Source: Marasmius tenuissimus (taxonomy: Eukaryota > Basidiomycota > Agaricomycetes > Agaricales > Marasmiaceae). From it: a stretch of 64,000 nt of DNA. The translations under genes and the position numbers were made by a program. The notes below the pieces were generated by a model that was given only the letters and a program-made list of their open reading frames with translations, did no database searches and had not been told where the DNA came from. The DNA is taken from NCBI GenBank assembly GCA_029532415.1, contig JAQOTA010000050.1:5952001-6016000 (forward strand), written 5' to 3'. The first letter of the stretch is position 1. Every line of letters starts with the position of its first letter. Of this stretch, positions 1-10,854 are shown in pieces.

Positions 1-503
1 CGCTCTTTTCATGTTGATGGTCAATGGGACCTGCCTTACCTCTGTCTCTATTCACTGTCCATCTTGGTTTGGTAGGCAACGGGCTATAGGTGCGTATGCT
101 ACTTTTTTTTTTACTTGAGATTGCTCTGATCGGTCGTAATTTTTTCCAGCGTCCTAGACTTTTCGACCCGACATGGACACCACGATCCTTAAGAATTTAG
201 CAAGGTCCTAACGAGGTTTTATACTTGCCACTTACACACCACATCCTCTGGGAATACATGATAGGAAGCCATCACACCCTCGACAGCCCTCACCAGTGGT
301 ATGTTTAAGCACCATTCAACTGTCGATGACTACAGCTCATCTCATGTCCTTTCAGGACTTATTCTATCAGCATCTGGCACGTGAAAGCGACCTGCCACTT
401 GACAGCCGTCTCAAGGTGAGTTTTTTTTGAAGTGTCGCTGCTCGTATCTATGCTGAAGCTAACTGGTTTATGATAGGGAAGTCGCACAAGCCATGATGAA
501 TAA
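1..503 (+). CDS. 3' end of an unidentified spliced gene (partial)
   Basis: I do not recognise this gene. Two exons can be supported. Exon 356-415 follows a CTTTCAG acceptor and reads 20 codons beginning DLFYQHLARES. The intron at 416-476 starts GTGAGT and ends with a CTAAC branch-like site before GATAG. The last exon, 477-503, encodes GSRTSHDE and then TAA. The acceptor at 288 and the GTATGT donor near 300 suggest another exon upstream whose frame can join this one. Further exons toward position 1 are unclear. The frame joins without stops, but both exons are short, so chance is possible. Confidence 0.3.
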
Positions 504-1662
504 CCATTGTCGGCAGTGAGGGGTGGATGAAACTGAGAGGGTGCAAGGCCAAGGTATTATTCAACGACATAATGTAGGGTAGTTTCTACTAGCCTGTAGT
601 ATATAGATATGAAATACAAGTTGTATTCACTCCTGTCTTTCTAAACTTTAATTTCCATGGTGTACACTATCGCGCGCTGCTAGCAATAGCAATAATTGAG
701 TTCCGCTCAAGGCTTACACTCGGACAACCTAGGCCTACCAGCATGTCACTTCTTGTCACCTGTGGACACAAAAAAGATGCCTGAGGTTGGCTCGGGTTGG
801 TCCCGGGATGACCCAGGTTTGGGGATGCGGGAAACTATTTCCTGGGGTAGCCCGGCTAACTTGGTGTCTTTGAGTCTCTAGGACAACCTAGAGCGCCCAG
901 GTTACCCCAGCGCCAGGACCCTTTTTCCTGATGCTGTAGCCAACAGCCCCTTCGCAATGACATACCATGCTCGTGGGCGATGGAAGCTGTCAAAGTCACT
1001 ATCAGAAGTACAAACAAATGGACCCATGAAACACGTACCCATTATAGAGAATCCGGCACCCTTTCTCATTGAGAGCAACGCAGACTTGACGCAGACGCAT
1101 AATTTCACTACCGCAGAATGATGGCTCGCGGACCTGCACTTCGTGCATAGTAGAGATGGTGGGTATCGGGTCAAGGGTGATATCCCAGGTCTGCGTAGCT
1201 GAATCCACATCTCTGCTTCTTCGTCGTCTTGGAGAGCCCTAGTGGATATCTGGGGCCACTGTCGTCTTTCGACGTGTTCGAACTCCCGAAAAACTCGTAC
1301 TTTGATTTGTGAACTCTGCGGCATCGATTGATACGGATTGTGAGTGTATAAGGATTTATGTTGTCTTGAGTTCGCTGCAAATATGAGTGTATGCTAAGAT
1401 AACTCGGGTGGTGGCTCGGGGTCGCTATGTATGACGAGACGCCGCCGCCTTAGGATTGAAGGTGAAGGTTCGAGAGACCGAAATCTGCGAGACCGTTAAG
1501 CTCTTTGAGTTGACAGAAATGGCAACGTCAGTCAACTCACCGAGACCGCTGTTCCATCTACCCACTCCCCATATTTTCGATTTCCTCTTCCAGGAGGACC
1601 TATGCGACCTCACATCTACCAGGCTATCCCTCCGGGTGTCGTTATGAGCAAGAATTCATGTA
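504..1662. other. No supportable gene left of the retrotransposon
   Basis: Several overlapping minus-strand frames of 60-140 codons lie between 900 and 1620. None resembles a known family and no consistent splice chain was found. This stretch is the 5' flank of the Ty1/copia insertion. Confidence 0.4.
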
Positions 1663-1667
1663 TGACG
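1663..1667. repeat. Target site duplication, left copy (TGACG)
   Basis: The five bases immediately before the 5' LTR are repeated directly after the 3' LTR at 8037-8041. A 5-bp duplication is normal for Ty1/copia integrase. Confidence 0.9.
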
Positions 1668-1977
1668 TGTTGAATCCGTGGACTATATTTAGATCCCGGT
1701 ATATCCGAAGTCCCGGTTCATACTTCCCGCCATCATATTATGCGGGACTATTGTTCCATTTATCATTTCTACTTATGATCATATGTACAATTTTATTATC
1801 GTCCTTATATGGTATTTACTATAGTCTCTACATGTATATAAGCTCGTAGTTCTCTACATGAATCTATAGTGTGCTTGAGCTTCTACGTCTCGCCTCTACC
1901 TCTCTAAACTCCTCTCTGGTAAGTAGTAGTATAGTTATGTTGTAGTCCTCTGCGCTAGGCGTCATGCCGGCTCATCA
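1668..1977 (+). repeat. 5' LTR, 310 bp
   Basis: It begins TGTTGAATCC, ends GGCTCATCA (the usual TG...CA termini), and matches 7727-8036 base for base by eye. It contains the element's promoter, including a TATATAAG box. Confidence 0.96.
1835..1842 (+). promoter_or_regulatory. TATA box in the 5' LTR
   Basis: TATATAAG lies in the second half of the LTR, about 440 bp before the gag-pol ATG. This fits RNA polymerase II transcription starting at the U3/R border. The same motif recurs in the 3' LTR. Confidence 0.6.
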
Positions 1978-1990
1978 GGTTATGGGCCCC
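1978..1990 (+). other. Primer binding site matching an internal half of initiator tRNA-Met
   Basis: Directly after the LTR, GGTTATGGGCCC complements the anticodon arm of eukaryotic initiator tRNA-Met (GGGCCCATAACC), not its 3' CCA end. Drosophila copia and relatives are known to prime from such a 5' half-tRNA. The match begins at the first base after the LTR. Confidence 0.75.
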
Positions 1991-2007
1991 GGTTAGCCCG
2001 ACTACAA

Positions 2008-2062
2008 TGACGAGCGCCTTAAATGGCTGCTGTCAGCGATGAGCGCCTCTAGGCTGCTGTCA
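2008..2062 (+). repeat. Imperfect tandem repeat in the retrotransposon leader
   Basis: Two adjacent units (about 2008-2035 and 2039-2062) share the order GAGCGCCT then GGCTGCTGTCA. They lie in the untranslated leader between the primer site and the gag start. Role unknown. Confidence 0.5.
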
Positions 2063-2278
2063 TCGGCTAGCTAGGCTAGACCTGCATGTTGCCATCGACC
2101 TCTTAATTGAGTGCTCGATCTATGGCATTGATGTACGTCCTTCGACGACATCGGATCTCAAGGATCCAATGCTCCTCGTTGAGCATAGCGCCTTGATGGC
2201 TGCTCCCTGTGTTGATTAGACGCATGCTGATGCTGTCTTTTCTAGATCCAACACCAAACTTTCAAACCTCTTACTATC

Positions 2279-5200
2279 ATGTTCGACGTTAAGAAATTCT
2301 TTTCCGGTCGCTTCGACGGCACTGGATTCCGCCAGACCTATAACGGCGAAATGGAAGCTGTTACCAAGGCTCAAGGCCTCTATCGTCACCTTACTGGTGC
2401 GGCCAAGAAGCCTACATACCCGCTGGGGGAACCCATTGTTCCGACCATTACGGTCACTACTCCCCCTGGTGGTACTGCTCCGCCTGCAGCTGGAACTGAC
2501 AGTGACGACGAACCTGATCGTCACCCTCCCACCGATGCTCAGATCACGGCGTATAATACCGCGCTAGAAGCATGGGAGGAAAAAGATCTCCAGCTGATGG
2601 GTATCATTCAGTTGACCTCTACGAAGGAAGTCTTTGAACCTCTCAAGGACATGGACGCTGCCAAAGCCTGGTCCACCATCGTCACCACCTATGGTGAACC
2701 AACCTTGTCTGCCATCTATGGCGACTTCGTCAAGTTGGTGTCCTTCTGGCTTACCACCAGCCATCCCCAGGCTGGCATCGCCAAGTTCAAACACTACATT
2801 GAACGTCTTGCCGAGGTCGGGGTTGAACTCCCCGAGTTGATCAAAGCCCTCCTTCTCATCGCAGCTATTCCTCCCGAATGGGACGCCGCTTCCTCCAAGT
2901 CCCTTCATGACTTTGATAGGGATCCTGAGAGCTCCAGCGCCCTCACCGTCGCCGACGTTCATGAAGCCATCATGATCGAATACGAGCGCCAGAACCCTCA
3001 GCTTGCTAACCGCCTCTCTGCGGTCAAGCGTGCTGGCAACCGCGAGCCATCTTTTGGGCAGCAGCAGCGTCCGCCGCAGCAACGTCAGCAGCACGGACAG
3101 CAGCAGCGTGGCCAACAGCGTCAACCACAGCAGCAGCAACGCCCATCTTCAAACCAGAACAATGGTAAGAAGAGAAAGCAGCAGCAGCGTGGTACCCGCG
3201 GTGGAATCAACCAGCATCAGGGTCCCGGCAACGCCGGCGGTAACAACGGTGGTAACAATCGGTCGCATGGTCACTCCCATCTGGCATCCTATGCATCCGT
3301 CGTAGCTTCCCCCGCTCCTATCCGTCCTTATTCCTCGATCACCGACCGCAGGGAACGTATCGCGTTGAACGCGGTCAACAACTCTTTGCGCGCCGAGATC
3401 GCCAGCGCCCCTCCTGTTCGCGCTATGGGATCACCGCCCCCAGCTCACTTCACCGGTCACTGGGACAAGTCCTGTGACAGCACTGTCCCTCAGCCAGCTG
3501 TCAAGAAGAACCCGGCTGCTATGCAGTCCTTCACTGGTTTCAAGCCATCTCAGTCAGTATTTGATGATGTCCGTGGAGCACGTTCCCTTGCTGACAGACT
3601 TGGTGCCCCCAAGACGGCGCGGTATCTCAAACCCTTCGAACAGATCGTCACGTCCGCCACCAATCGTTCGCTCCAGGACCGCATTGAACAACCACGTGCG
3701 TCCTCGTCCAAGCGTTTTTTGGAGGATGATGAGGGATATGAGGGAGCCGGATCTCCTTCTTCTACTTCTTCTAAACGCTCTCGTAGCGCTGATCCTGATG
3801 AAGATGTAGAGATGGACTGGGGATCTGACGACGGTATGAAAGACATGACCTCTCTTTTCAGTAATGATGTTGACAACGATATTGCCGAAGCTGCAGGGGT
3901 AGAGGACGTCCCGGATGACGTCTCTCTTGGATCGTTCCACGATGACAGGCAAGTACCATACCTTGACCTGCTTTCCCAAGCTGATGCAAACCTACAGCAC
4001 TGCTCTCAACTAGTTGGTATCAGTAGTGCGCGCGGTAGTCGTAGTGATCTGGTATCACTTGTAAATTTTTGCAATGCTATTTCGACCCACTTTGTGGGAT
4101 GTACTCAATGTAAGGGAAAGAAAAGTGTGAACAACGCACAGGGTTGGCTCCTTGATTCCGGTGCCTCCTCTCATTTCACGAATGATTTGAATGATTTCGC
4201 TGAATATGAATCGCTTGATGGTCCTATCGTAAACACTGCGAATAAGGGCAACCCTATACAGATCAAGGGTAAAGGCACAGTCTTCATTAAGCATAATGTT
4301 GAAGGACATGACGGGAAACTTACAGAGCGCGTTTCGCGTCTCTATCCTGTCTATTACATACCTCAATTGGACATACATCTACTATCAATGGGAGAGTTTC
4401 TTCAAGATGGTCTATCAATTCGTGGAAACGCGAAGAAGTTAGCCTTCTACTCATCACAGCGACGACAGTCGCTTGTCTCCTACCCTCATATGCCTGGTCA
4501 AACCATTTATTGGGTACACTCGCGGAAAGCATCTGCTGAGGTTTTAATGGCCAAGTCGGCCGTTTATAACGTCGACTACGATATTGAGCACAGACGCTTT
4601 GGGCATCCATCGGATAAAGCCTTGAATAAAGCTCGGAAACATACGCAAGGTTTCCCACTTGACCTTAAGATGCCTACTAAGAAGACACCTCTGTGTCGTG
4701 GTTGTGCTGAAGGCAAGATGCATGAGAAATCGTTCCCCAACTCTACAACAAGAGCTTCTAAACCGTTTGAACGCATACATTCGGATTTGAAGTCGTACCC
4801 GGCTGAATCGTATCACCGGTACAAGTACTACATCTCTTTTCTCGATGACTGCACGTCCTACGTTTGGACCTCCAAGCTCAAGACGAAAGACGAGGCAGTA
4901 CCCGCTTTGAGGGACTTCCTTACTATGGTCAAGACGCAGTTCAATGCTGTCGTCAAGACCTGGATGTCCGATGAAGGGGGAGAGTACAAAGGAGATAAGT
5001 TCGATGCAGTACTGAAAGAGTATGGGATCCAAAGGGATCAAAGCATACCGTACACACCACAACAAAACGGTCGTGCTGAACGATTCAACAGGACTATTCA
5101 TGAGAAGGCTGAAGCTCTTCGTTTTGAAGCTTGCATGCCTCAGTCCTGGTGGGAATTCTGCCATGTGCACGCCGTCCACCTCTACAATCGCACTCCTGTG

Positions 5201-7684
5201 CAACGTTTGAGCTGGCGAACTCCGTTCGAAATGCTTTACGGCGAAGCACCTGATGTTTCACATCTCCGAGTTATGGGTTGTGCAGCCTACGTCTTCATTC
5301 CTGAAGATCGTAGGAAGAATAAGCTCGCTCCTCGTAGTGAGTTGATGACTTTCATCGGCTACCAAGATGGGATGAAAGGCTTCCTGTTCATGCGAAGTAA
5401 TAATTCCGTATTCAAAGGTAGCACTGCACTGTTCGATGAGACGCTTTACAATAAGTGTCCTGATGCCAAAACTCGTGGCTTCACACCTGTTGGTAGTGAA
5501 CCTTTTACTTTGGGTGAAAATCCCAACATTCCTTCGGAAGATGAAGACTCTGATGACGATTGGGACAATACTCCGTTCCCAGGTCTCAGACGTTGCTCCG
5601 AACCTTCTAAGAGATCAGGACCTCAGGTTGACGAACCTGCAGGTGGCCCTGCGCCAGGGGATTTGCCACTCCCTCAATCTGGTCCTCCGACGCCTCCAGG
5701 CGAACCCGCCGTTCCTCCGCCTGCACCAGCAGCGGATGGTCCACGCCGGTCTTCGAGGCAGCGGAAGGGTACAACGCAACCTGGTAACATATTTGGTGAA
5801 CAGCGGAACCCAAATAGACCCTCAGAAATTGTTTGCGACTTAGAAAATAAGAATACTTGGAGAAACGTCACTGGAGACAAAGAACCTTCACATCCAGTTG
5901 ATCGTCCTAGCTCTTCGCGATCTAGGAAAGGCAAAGGTGGTAAAAAGGGGATTCCTGGTCCACTTCCGCCTCCGCCTGCTCCAGAACCCAGTGGAAGCAC
6001 TGAGTCGCATGAGGAAGAAAGCGTAGTCGAAAGACTGACCCAAGAAGGGGGAGTAGGATTCGTGATTTATCTGTTGAACAATGCCGTTCCAATTCACGAT
6101 TCGCTTCCAACGTCCGATACTCCTGATTTCTCTAATATCAGAGAGTGGACACTCCGCGATATTCTAAAGTTGCCTGTTGAGCAACAGAAGGAATGGAAGA
6201 CTGCTTGCCACGAAGAACTTGAGGCACTTCGTAAGCGCAAGGTCTTCGAACTCTGTGACTTGCCTAAAGGTCGCAAAGCCATCAGAAATAGATGGGTCTT
6301 TGACGTCAAGTTGAATGGTCGCAAGAAAGCAAGACTTGTTGCCAAAGGTTTCTCTCAGGTCGAAGGTGTCGACTTTGATGAGATCTTCTCACCAGTTGTT
6401 CGTTATGAGACTGTTCGTATGATGCTTGCTCTTGCAGCTCTCAAGAACTGGTACATCACCTCTGTTGATGTTAAGAATGCCTTCCTTTATGGCGATCTTG
6501 TTGAGGAGATTTACATGGAACAACCTGAAGGCTTCAAAGTCAAGGGCCAAGAACGTAAGGTACTACGCCTGCGTCGAGCATTATATGGACTGAAGCAAGC
6601 TGCCCTTGAGTGGTGGCGAACCCTCAGCTCGTCCATGGAAGTACTAGGCTTCAAATGCCTGACTTCTGATGCTGGACTCTTCATCTGCAAAGATCCGAAG
6701 AGTGGTGAAGTTGTGTATGCGATCATATACGTTGACGATGCACTCTTCATGGGTCCTAACAAAGCTTTTGTTGACAAGAAGAAAGCCGAGTTCATGGCTC
6801 GATGGGAATGTCGTGATATGGGCGATGCTAGCGAGTTTCTCCGCATGAGCATTCGTCGCGAAGGCAATAAGATCATGATTGACCAGAAGGATTATCTGAA
6901 GAAAGTCCTTGAACGTTTCGGGATGCAGAATGCGAAAGGTGCTCCTACGCCCTTACCTGCTGGCTATGTGCCAACTCCCAACGATGGTCCAGTCAATCCT
7001 GCCATTCGCTCCAAGTTCCAGTCTGTGATTGGGTCGCTTCTGTACATTATGCTGGGCACACGTCCTGATATTGCCTATGCAGTTACGAAGCTTTCCCAGT
7101 TCTCTTCTAATCCAACAAAGGAACACCTCGATAAAGCACTCTACATCTGCCGCTATTTAGCTGGCACATCAGATTATTCACTTGTCTACGATGGTGACTC
7201 TGATGGAGGTCTTCTTGCGTTCACAGACTCGGATTGGGCTGCCGATCCTATCAAACGCCGTTCGATCACTGGCTACTTCTTCAAGTTAGCAGGCGGCATC
7301 TTCTCGTGGCAATCACACGCCCAGAAGACTGTAGCTCTTTCTTCCACTGAAGCTGAGTATATGGCACTGTCGGATTGCAGTCGTCAAGCTTCCTGGATAA
7401 GATCGCTACTCTCTGAACTTGGAATCGACTTGGGTCCTATTCCAATCTGCGGAGACAATCAAGGCTCTATCTTCATTGCATCTAATCTGGTTCAAGAACG
7501 CCGAACCAAGCACATCGATATTCGATATCACTATATTCGATCGTGTGTTGAAGATGGCAAAGTAGAGTTGTTCTTTATTGAAGGAGTCTATAATCCCGCA
7601 GACATGTTTACGAAGAATCTCGGACATGAGAAGTTCTTACGCTTCAGAGATCACCTTGGACTTGAATTCTATTCGTCCACTTGA
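2279..7684 (+). CDS. Ty1/copia Gag-Pol polyprotein, 1801 aa
   Basis: A single frame encodes all retrotransposition proteins. Residues 1 to about 250 are Gag-like. A Q/N/R-rich, probably RNA-binding stretch follows, then only a remnant HX4C of a zinc knuckle near GHWDKSC. The protease has DSGA at 626-629. The integrase zinc domain starts at H771 (HX..HX..C..C). The integrase core has D836, D898 and E934, an exact DD35E spacing. Reverse transcriptase carries YVDD at 1484-1487, and RNase H starts near D1650 (TDSDW) with STEAEY and CGDNQGS downstream. Gag and Pol are fused without a frameshift or stop, as in most copia elements. Every catalytic residue I could check is present. The gene sits alone between the LTRs and is driven by the 5' LTR. 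Confidence 0.97.
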   Translation: MFDVKKFFSGRFDGTGFRQTYNGEMEAVTKAQGLYRHLTGAAKKPTYPLGEPIVPTITVTTPPGGTAPPAAGTDSDDEPDRHPPTDAQITAYNTALEAWEEKDLQLMGIIQLTSTKEVFEPLKDMDAAKAWSTIVTTYGEPTLSAIYGDFVKLVSFWLTTSHPQAGIAKFKHYIERLAEVGVELPELIKALLLIAAIPPEWDAASSKSLHDFDRDPESSSALTVADVHEAIMIEYERQNPQLANRLSAVKRAGNREPSFGQQQRPPQQRQQHGQQQRGQQRQPQQQQRPSSNQNNGKKRKQQQRGTRGGINQHQGPGNAGGNNGGNNRSHGHSHLASYASVVASPAPIRPYSSITDRRERIALNAVNNSLRAEIASAPPVRAMGSPPPAHFTGHWDKSCDSTVPQPAVKKNPAAMQSFTGFKPSQSVFDDVRGARSLADRLGAPKTARYLKPFEQIVTSATNRSLQDRIEQPRASSSKRFLEDDEGYEGAGSPSSTSSKRSRSADPDEDVEMDWGSDDGMKDMTSLFSNDVDNDIAEAAGVEDVPDDVSLGSFHDDRQVPYLDLLSQADANLQHCSQLVGISSARGSRSDLVSLVNFCNAISTHFVGCTQCKGKKSVNNAQGWLLDSGASSHFTNDLNDFAEYESLDGPIVNTANKGNPIQIKGKGTVFIKHNVEGHDGKLTERVSRLYPVYYIPQLDIHLLSMGEFLQDGLSIRGNAKKLAFYSSQRRQSLVSYPHMPGQTIYWVHSRKASAEVLMAKSAVYNVDYDIEHRRFGHPSDKALNKARKHTQGFPLDLKMPTKKTPLCRGCAEGKMHEKSFPNSTTRASKPFERIHSDLKSYPAESYHRYKYYISFLDDCTSYVWTSKLKTKDEAVPALRDFLTMVKTQFNAVVKTWMSDEGGEYKGDKFDAVLKEYGIQRDQSIPYTPQQNGRAERFNRTIHEKAEALRFEACMPQSWWEFCHVHAVHLYNRTPVQRLSWRTPFEMLYGEAPDVSHLRVMGCAAYVFIPEDRRKNKLAPRSELMTFIGYQDGMKGFLFMRSNNSVFKGSTALFDETLYNKCPDAKTRGFTPVGSEPFTLGENPNIPSEDEDSDDDWDNTPFPGLRRCSEPSKRSGPQVDEPAGGPAPGDLPLPQSGPPTPPGEPAVPPPAPAADGPRRSSRQRKGTTQPGNIFGEQRNPNRPSEIVCDLENKNTWRNVTGDKEPSHPVDRPSSSRSRKGKGGKKGIPGPLPPPPAPEPSGSTESHEEESVVERLTQEGGVGFVIYLLNNAVPIHDSLPTSDTPDFSNIREWTLRDILKLPVEQQKEWKTACHEELEALRKRKVFELCDLPKGRKAIRNRWVFDVKLNGRKKARLVAKGFSQVEGVDFDEIFSPVVRYETVRMMLALAALKNWYITSVDVKNAFLYGDLVEEIYMEQPEGFKVKGQERKVLRLRRALYGLKQAALEWWRTLSSSMEVLGFKCLTSDAGLFICKDPKSGEVVYAIIYVDDALFMGPNKAFVDKKKAEFMARWECRDMGDASEFLRMSIRREGNKIMIDQKDYLKKVLERFGMQNAKGAPTPLPAGYVPTPNDGPVNPAIRSKFQSVIGSLLYIMLGTRPDIAYAVTKLSQFSSNPTKEHLDKALYICRYLAGTSDYSLVYDGDSDGGLLAFTDSDWAADPIKRRSITGYFFKLAGGIFSWQSHAQKTVALSSTEAEYMALSDCSRQASWIRSLLSELGIDLGPIPICGDNQGSIFIASNLVQERRTKHIDIRYHYIRSCVEDGKVELFFIEGVYNPADMFTKNLGHEKFLRFRDHLGLEFYSST

Positions 7685-7715
7685 TTCGCTCAGATGCGCT
7701 TTTCAGCTGCACTTA

Positions 7716-7726
7716 GCGAGGGGGTG
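7716..7726 (+). other. Polypurine tract
   Basis: GCGAGGGGGTG abuts the 3' LTR, where plus-strand DNA synthesis is primed in LTR elements. It lies 32 bp after the gag-pol stop. Confidence 0.75.
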
Positions 7727-8036
7727 TGTTGAATCCGTGGACTATATTTAGATCCCGGTATATCCGAAGTCCCGGTTCATACTTCCCGCCATCATATTAT
7801 GCGGGACTATTGTTCCATTTATCATTTCTACTTATGATCATATGTACAATTTTATTATCGTCCTTATATGGTATTTACTATAGTCTCTACATGTATATAA
7901 GCTCGTAGTTCTCTACATGAATCTATAGTGTGCTTGAGCTTCTACGTCTCGCCTCTACCTCTCTAAACTCCTCTCTGGTAAGTAGTAGTATAGTTATGTT
8001 GTAGTCCTCTGCGCTAGGCGTCATGCCGGCTCATCA
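7727..8036 (+). repeat. 3' LTR, 310 bp
   Basis: Same sequence and length as 1668-1977, same TG...CA ends, followed at once by the TGACG target duplication. Confidence 0.96.
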
Positions 8037-8041
8037 TGACG
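8037..8041. repeat. Target site duplication, right copy (TGACG)
   Basis: Identical to 1663-1667. Removing the element and one copy would restore the empty site. Confidence 0.9.
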
Positions 8042-10854
8042 GGCTCTTCAGCACCCATCTTCCCGGCCTACTCATCTTGAACGACCGCGAGGTAACCTAG
8101 AAGGCAAGCAGTCAGAACACATACCAAACGTGCAAAAGGAATGCCTGATACGCATCTAGAACACCACCTGGTCATCTTCTAGCCAACTACGACGACCGAG
8201 CGGTTTTGACTGGAGGAGCCTTTGGGACCAGCGTATGCGAGCCTCGCAGTCAGGATGACTTGGCGGTGCGGTAGGATAGATTCGAATCAAAAGAGTCGTT
8301 GGAGAGAGCCAATGCTAGAGGGTCCATTCAATGGCTCTCAACGAATGTAGGTGCCTAGCTTTCCATCGTGGAGTCAAATCGTCGTTTCCTTTCTGTGTAA
8401 ATAGAAAGTGAGATGGAGATACAGGGCGATGCAGGGAAATACGCACGGTCGTCGGTACTGGTAGATTCTCCATGATTTCCTCGACCCGACATCTTCAAAA
8501 GACGACCGCTGGGACGCGAGAACAATTCGATCAGCACGAAGCAAAAGAAAAGGGTGCTCACGACTTACCTCGTACAAATGGACCATTTGTCCATTGAGTT
8601 GATTCCTTCTCCGTCTGAATCCGTTGTTCAGATTATTTCGTAGCGATGCCGATGGCAGCAGTACAGGTTGGCGTTGCTGAGGTGCCAATGGAGACACGAC
8701 ACAGGACCGGCAGGGAGGCGATGGTTGTGGTTTGGATGGATCCAAGATGGTCGTGGTGTCAATGAATCTGATCCTTGGTCAAACTGCAGATAGACTGATT
8801 TCGGATGGAGATTATGAAGCTCAAATGACCGGGTAGACTGGGCCAAGTTGTACCAAAAAACATGCAGTGTGAGCTCGGCGTTCCAACACAGACGACGGCA
8901 AAGACACGCACCAGCATCAGAGGTTTGTAGTTGTCCGGTCCACGTTCGTATCCGATCCGGATGGTCGTAATATATCCTTCCCATATCTCGGAGTAAACCA
9001 CCCATTCAATAGAATCTCCGAACACAGACATCTAGCCATCGACTTCTCGCTCACGTCTCTTCAAGGTGAACATATCGATGGGCGAGAACAGGCGTATCAG
9101 TCACGATACAGAGTATCAAATGGCCAGGTGCATATCTCTTTGAGCTTTGTGCCAGCCGTCGCCTTATGTTCATCTCCACTTGATCTGGAGGTTGACCCAA
9201 CGTGCATATCGAGCCTCAAGAACTAATTCCAGGATATTACCCTTAACCTGGCTTTCAGTATCTCGAGCTGTCACATAGTGTAACCTTTAGCACTCGCCGG
9301 TACCTTCGTCCCTCACAAAGCAAACAGGCAATTCTTGGTCTACGCTTGGCGTGCTACCGCCATCTCGTCCCCTGATCTCCCTTCAGTACGGTGCAAAAAA
9401 GATATCAGCCCTATCGATCACCGTGCGTACCACTGGTAGACCCTGTCTTGAACTTTACTGATACACCAGCGTCCCAGGGTTCTCGCTCTAAACATCTAAA
9501 GTCGTTCCAACTCACAGACCTCGGACGGTCCCATTTCGCAGTTTGAGTCTCAGGCTAAAGTCGGTATCCCACTCCGATCTTGTGTCCGCCCACGCATGCA
9601 GTACTTCTGACTGGAAGCTCATCCTCCAACGTTTGAACGTGTAAAAGAGCGTATGCTGGCACTCGTCAGAAAGGCTCAAGGTATTTGTCCAATAGTCGCG
9701 GTGAACCGTTCTCAGCGTCACGAATGGAGAGTGGCGTCGAGGTATACTGGGTACTTCGGGTTGCGAGGCGGTAACTGTGGTATCCTTGTGAGTTGAGTGT
9801 GAGTAAAGTCGTTGAATCTATGGAAGCTTTTAGCTGATTGATTCCTCCAGCATTAATACCTATATTTCGGCTTCTCCTCGGTACTCTACCTCCAAGAAAA
9901 CCACAAAGCACTTTTGAGAGGTATTAGTACCCATACTGCTTGTATAAACAGGTTGCTTTATTGACACCAAAACGAAGCGGTAGTGGCTTTGACACTCTGG
10001 GCGCTTGTCTCTGTACGGGCATATCACGATCGATATTACTACTCAGTTTCGGCTGTATCATCGGAAGGTGCTTCGGACAGATTCAGGTTTCCGAACTTAG
10101 CTCGGATAGTTTCGACGGTAAGCTCTTCACTCGTCTATCGTTCATTGCCTCGTCTAACTGTAATATATCATGGCAGTCACCATAACAAAGCCGCCCTCAA
10201 AACATTGAATGTTTTAGTGTGCTGCCCTTCAGCCCAGAACCCTCGAGACCCTTCAATTTTGGCTGGATGATGATTGGGTATGCCGCCTATTCAACCTGGG
10301 GATATCTATCGGGCGGCCAACTTGACGAGAGGTGCGCTCTCGCCACTCGAGTTTTAAATCCTGATTTTTGACTTGTGACATTGAGACACTGTATCTATTC
10401 TCTCCAACCGTTCGCAGATCCTTCACACCTTGAAGCTCTGAATCCACGAGTCCAGAGGAATCTTGAGATCACCACCCGGTTGTTGGGCTGATTCGGACTT
10501 ACTTGGGCTGCAAGAGACTTCGAAATGTTTGTTCAAGGTCTCTGCCACCCGCTGTGGGCGAGTAAAAGCTTCAAAAAGGAATAAAGGCACTTGGGTTTGC
10601 TCTACCAGGAAGAACGCCATAATGTAGATCATTGTACCTACTACAGTGTCCGTTTGGTTGACTTTACGCGTGTCTGACGAGGTTCGGAATACAACCAGTT
10701 CCCATTCTGTATATATCGTACTACATAGACTACTAGATATCCATCTGCATCCTCTATCGTAAGCAATTGCCAATAAATAAGAACAACAAAACCCATACTC
10801 AATACGAAACCGTCGAGTTATCCAGAACAAGAAAGTTGACAAAGATACTACTTA
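8042..10854. other. Region with scattered minus-strand open stretches, no resolved gene
   Basis: Minus-strand frames around 8355-9031 and 10423-10842 show donor- and acceptor-like sites. One stretch near 10040-10110 reads RAKFGNLNLSEAPSDD and then a stop, like a protein end. I could not build one continuous spliced model, and nothing matches a family I know. Either a fast-evolving gene or a decayed one is possible. Confidence 0.25.

Larger units (their letters stand above)
1668..8036 (+). mobile_element. Complete Ty1/copia LTR retrotransposon, 6369 bp
   Basis: All parts of a full element are visible in order: 5' LTR (1668-1977), primer binding site (1978-1990), leader, one uninterrupted gag-pol frame (2279-7684), purine tract (7716-7726) and 3' LTR (7727-8036), flanked by TGACG duplications. 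The domain order protease, integrase, reverse transcriptase, RNase H is that of Ty1/copia and excludes Ty3/gypsy. The LTRs showed no difference when read side by side and the frame has no stop or shift. The copy is therefore recent and could be autonomous. Sequence cannot show whether it is transcribed. Confidence 0.97.
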
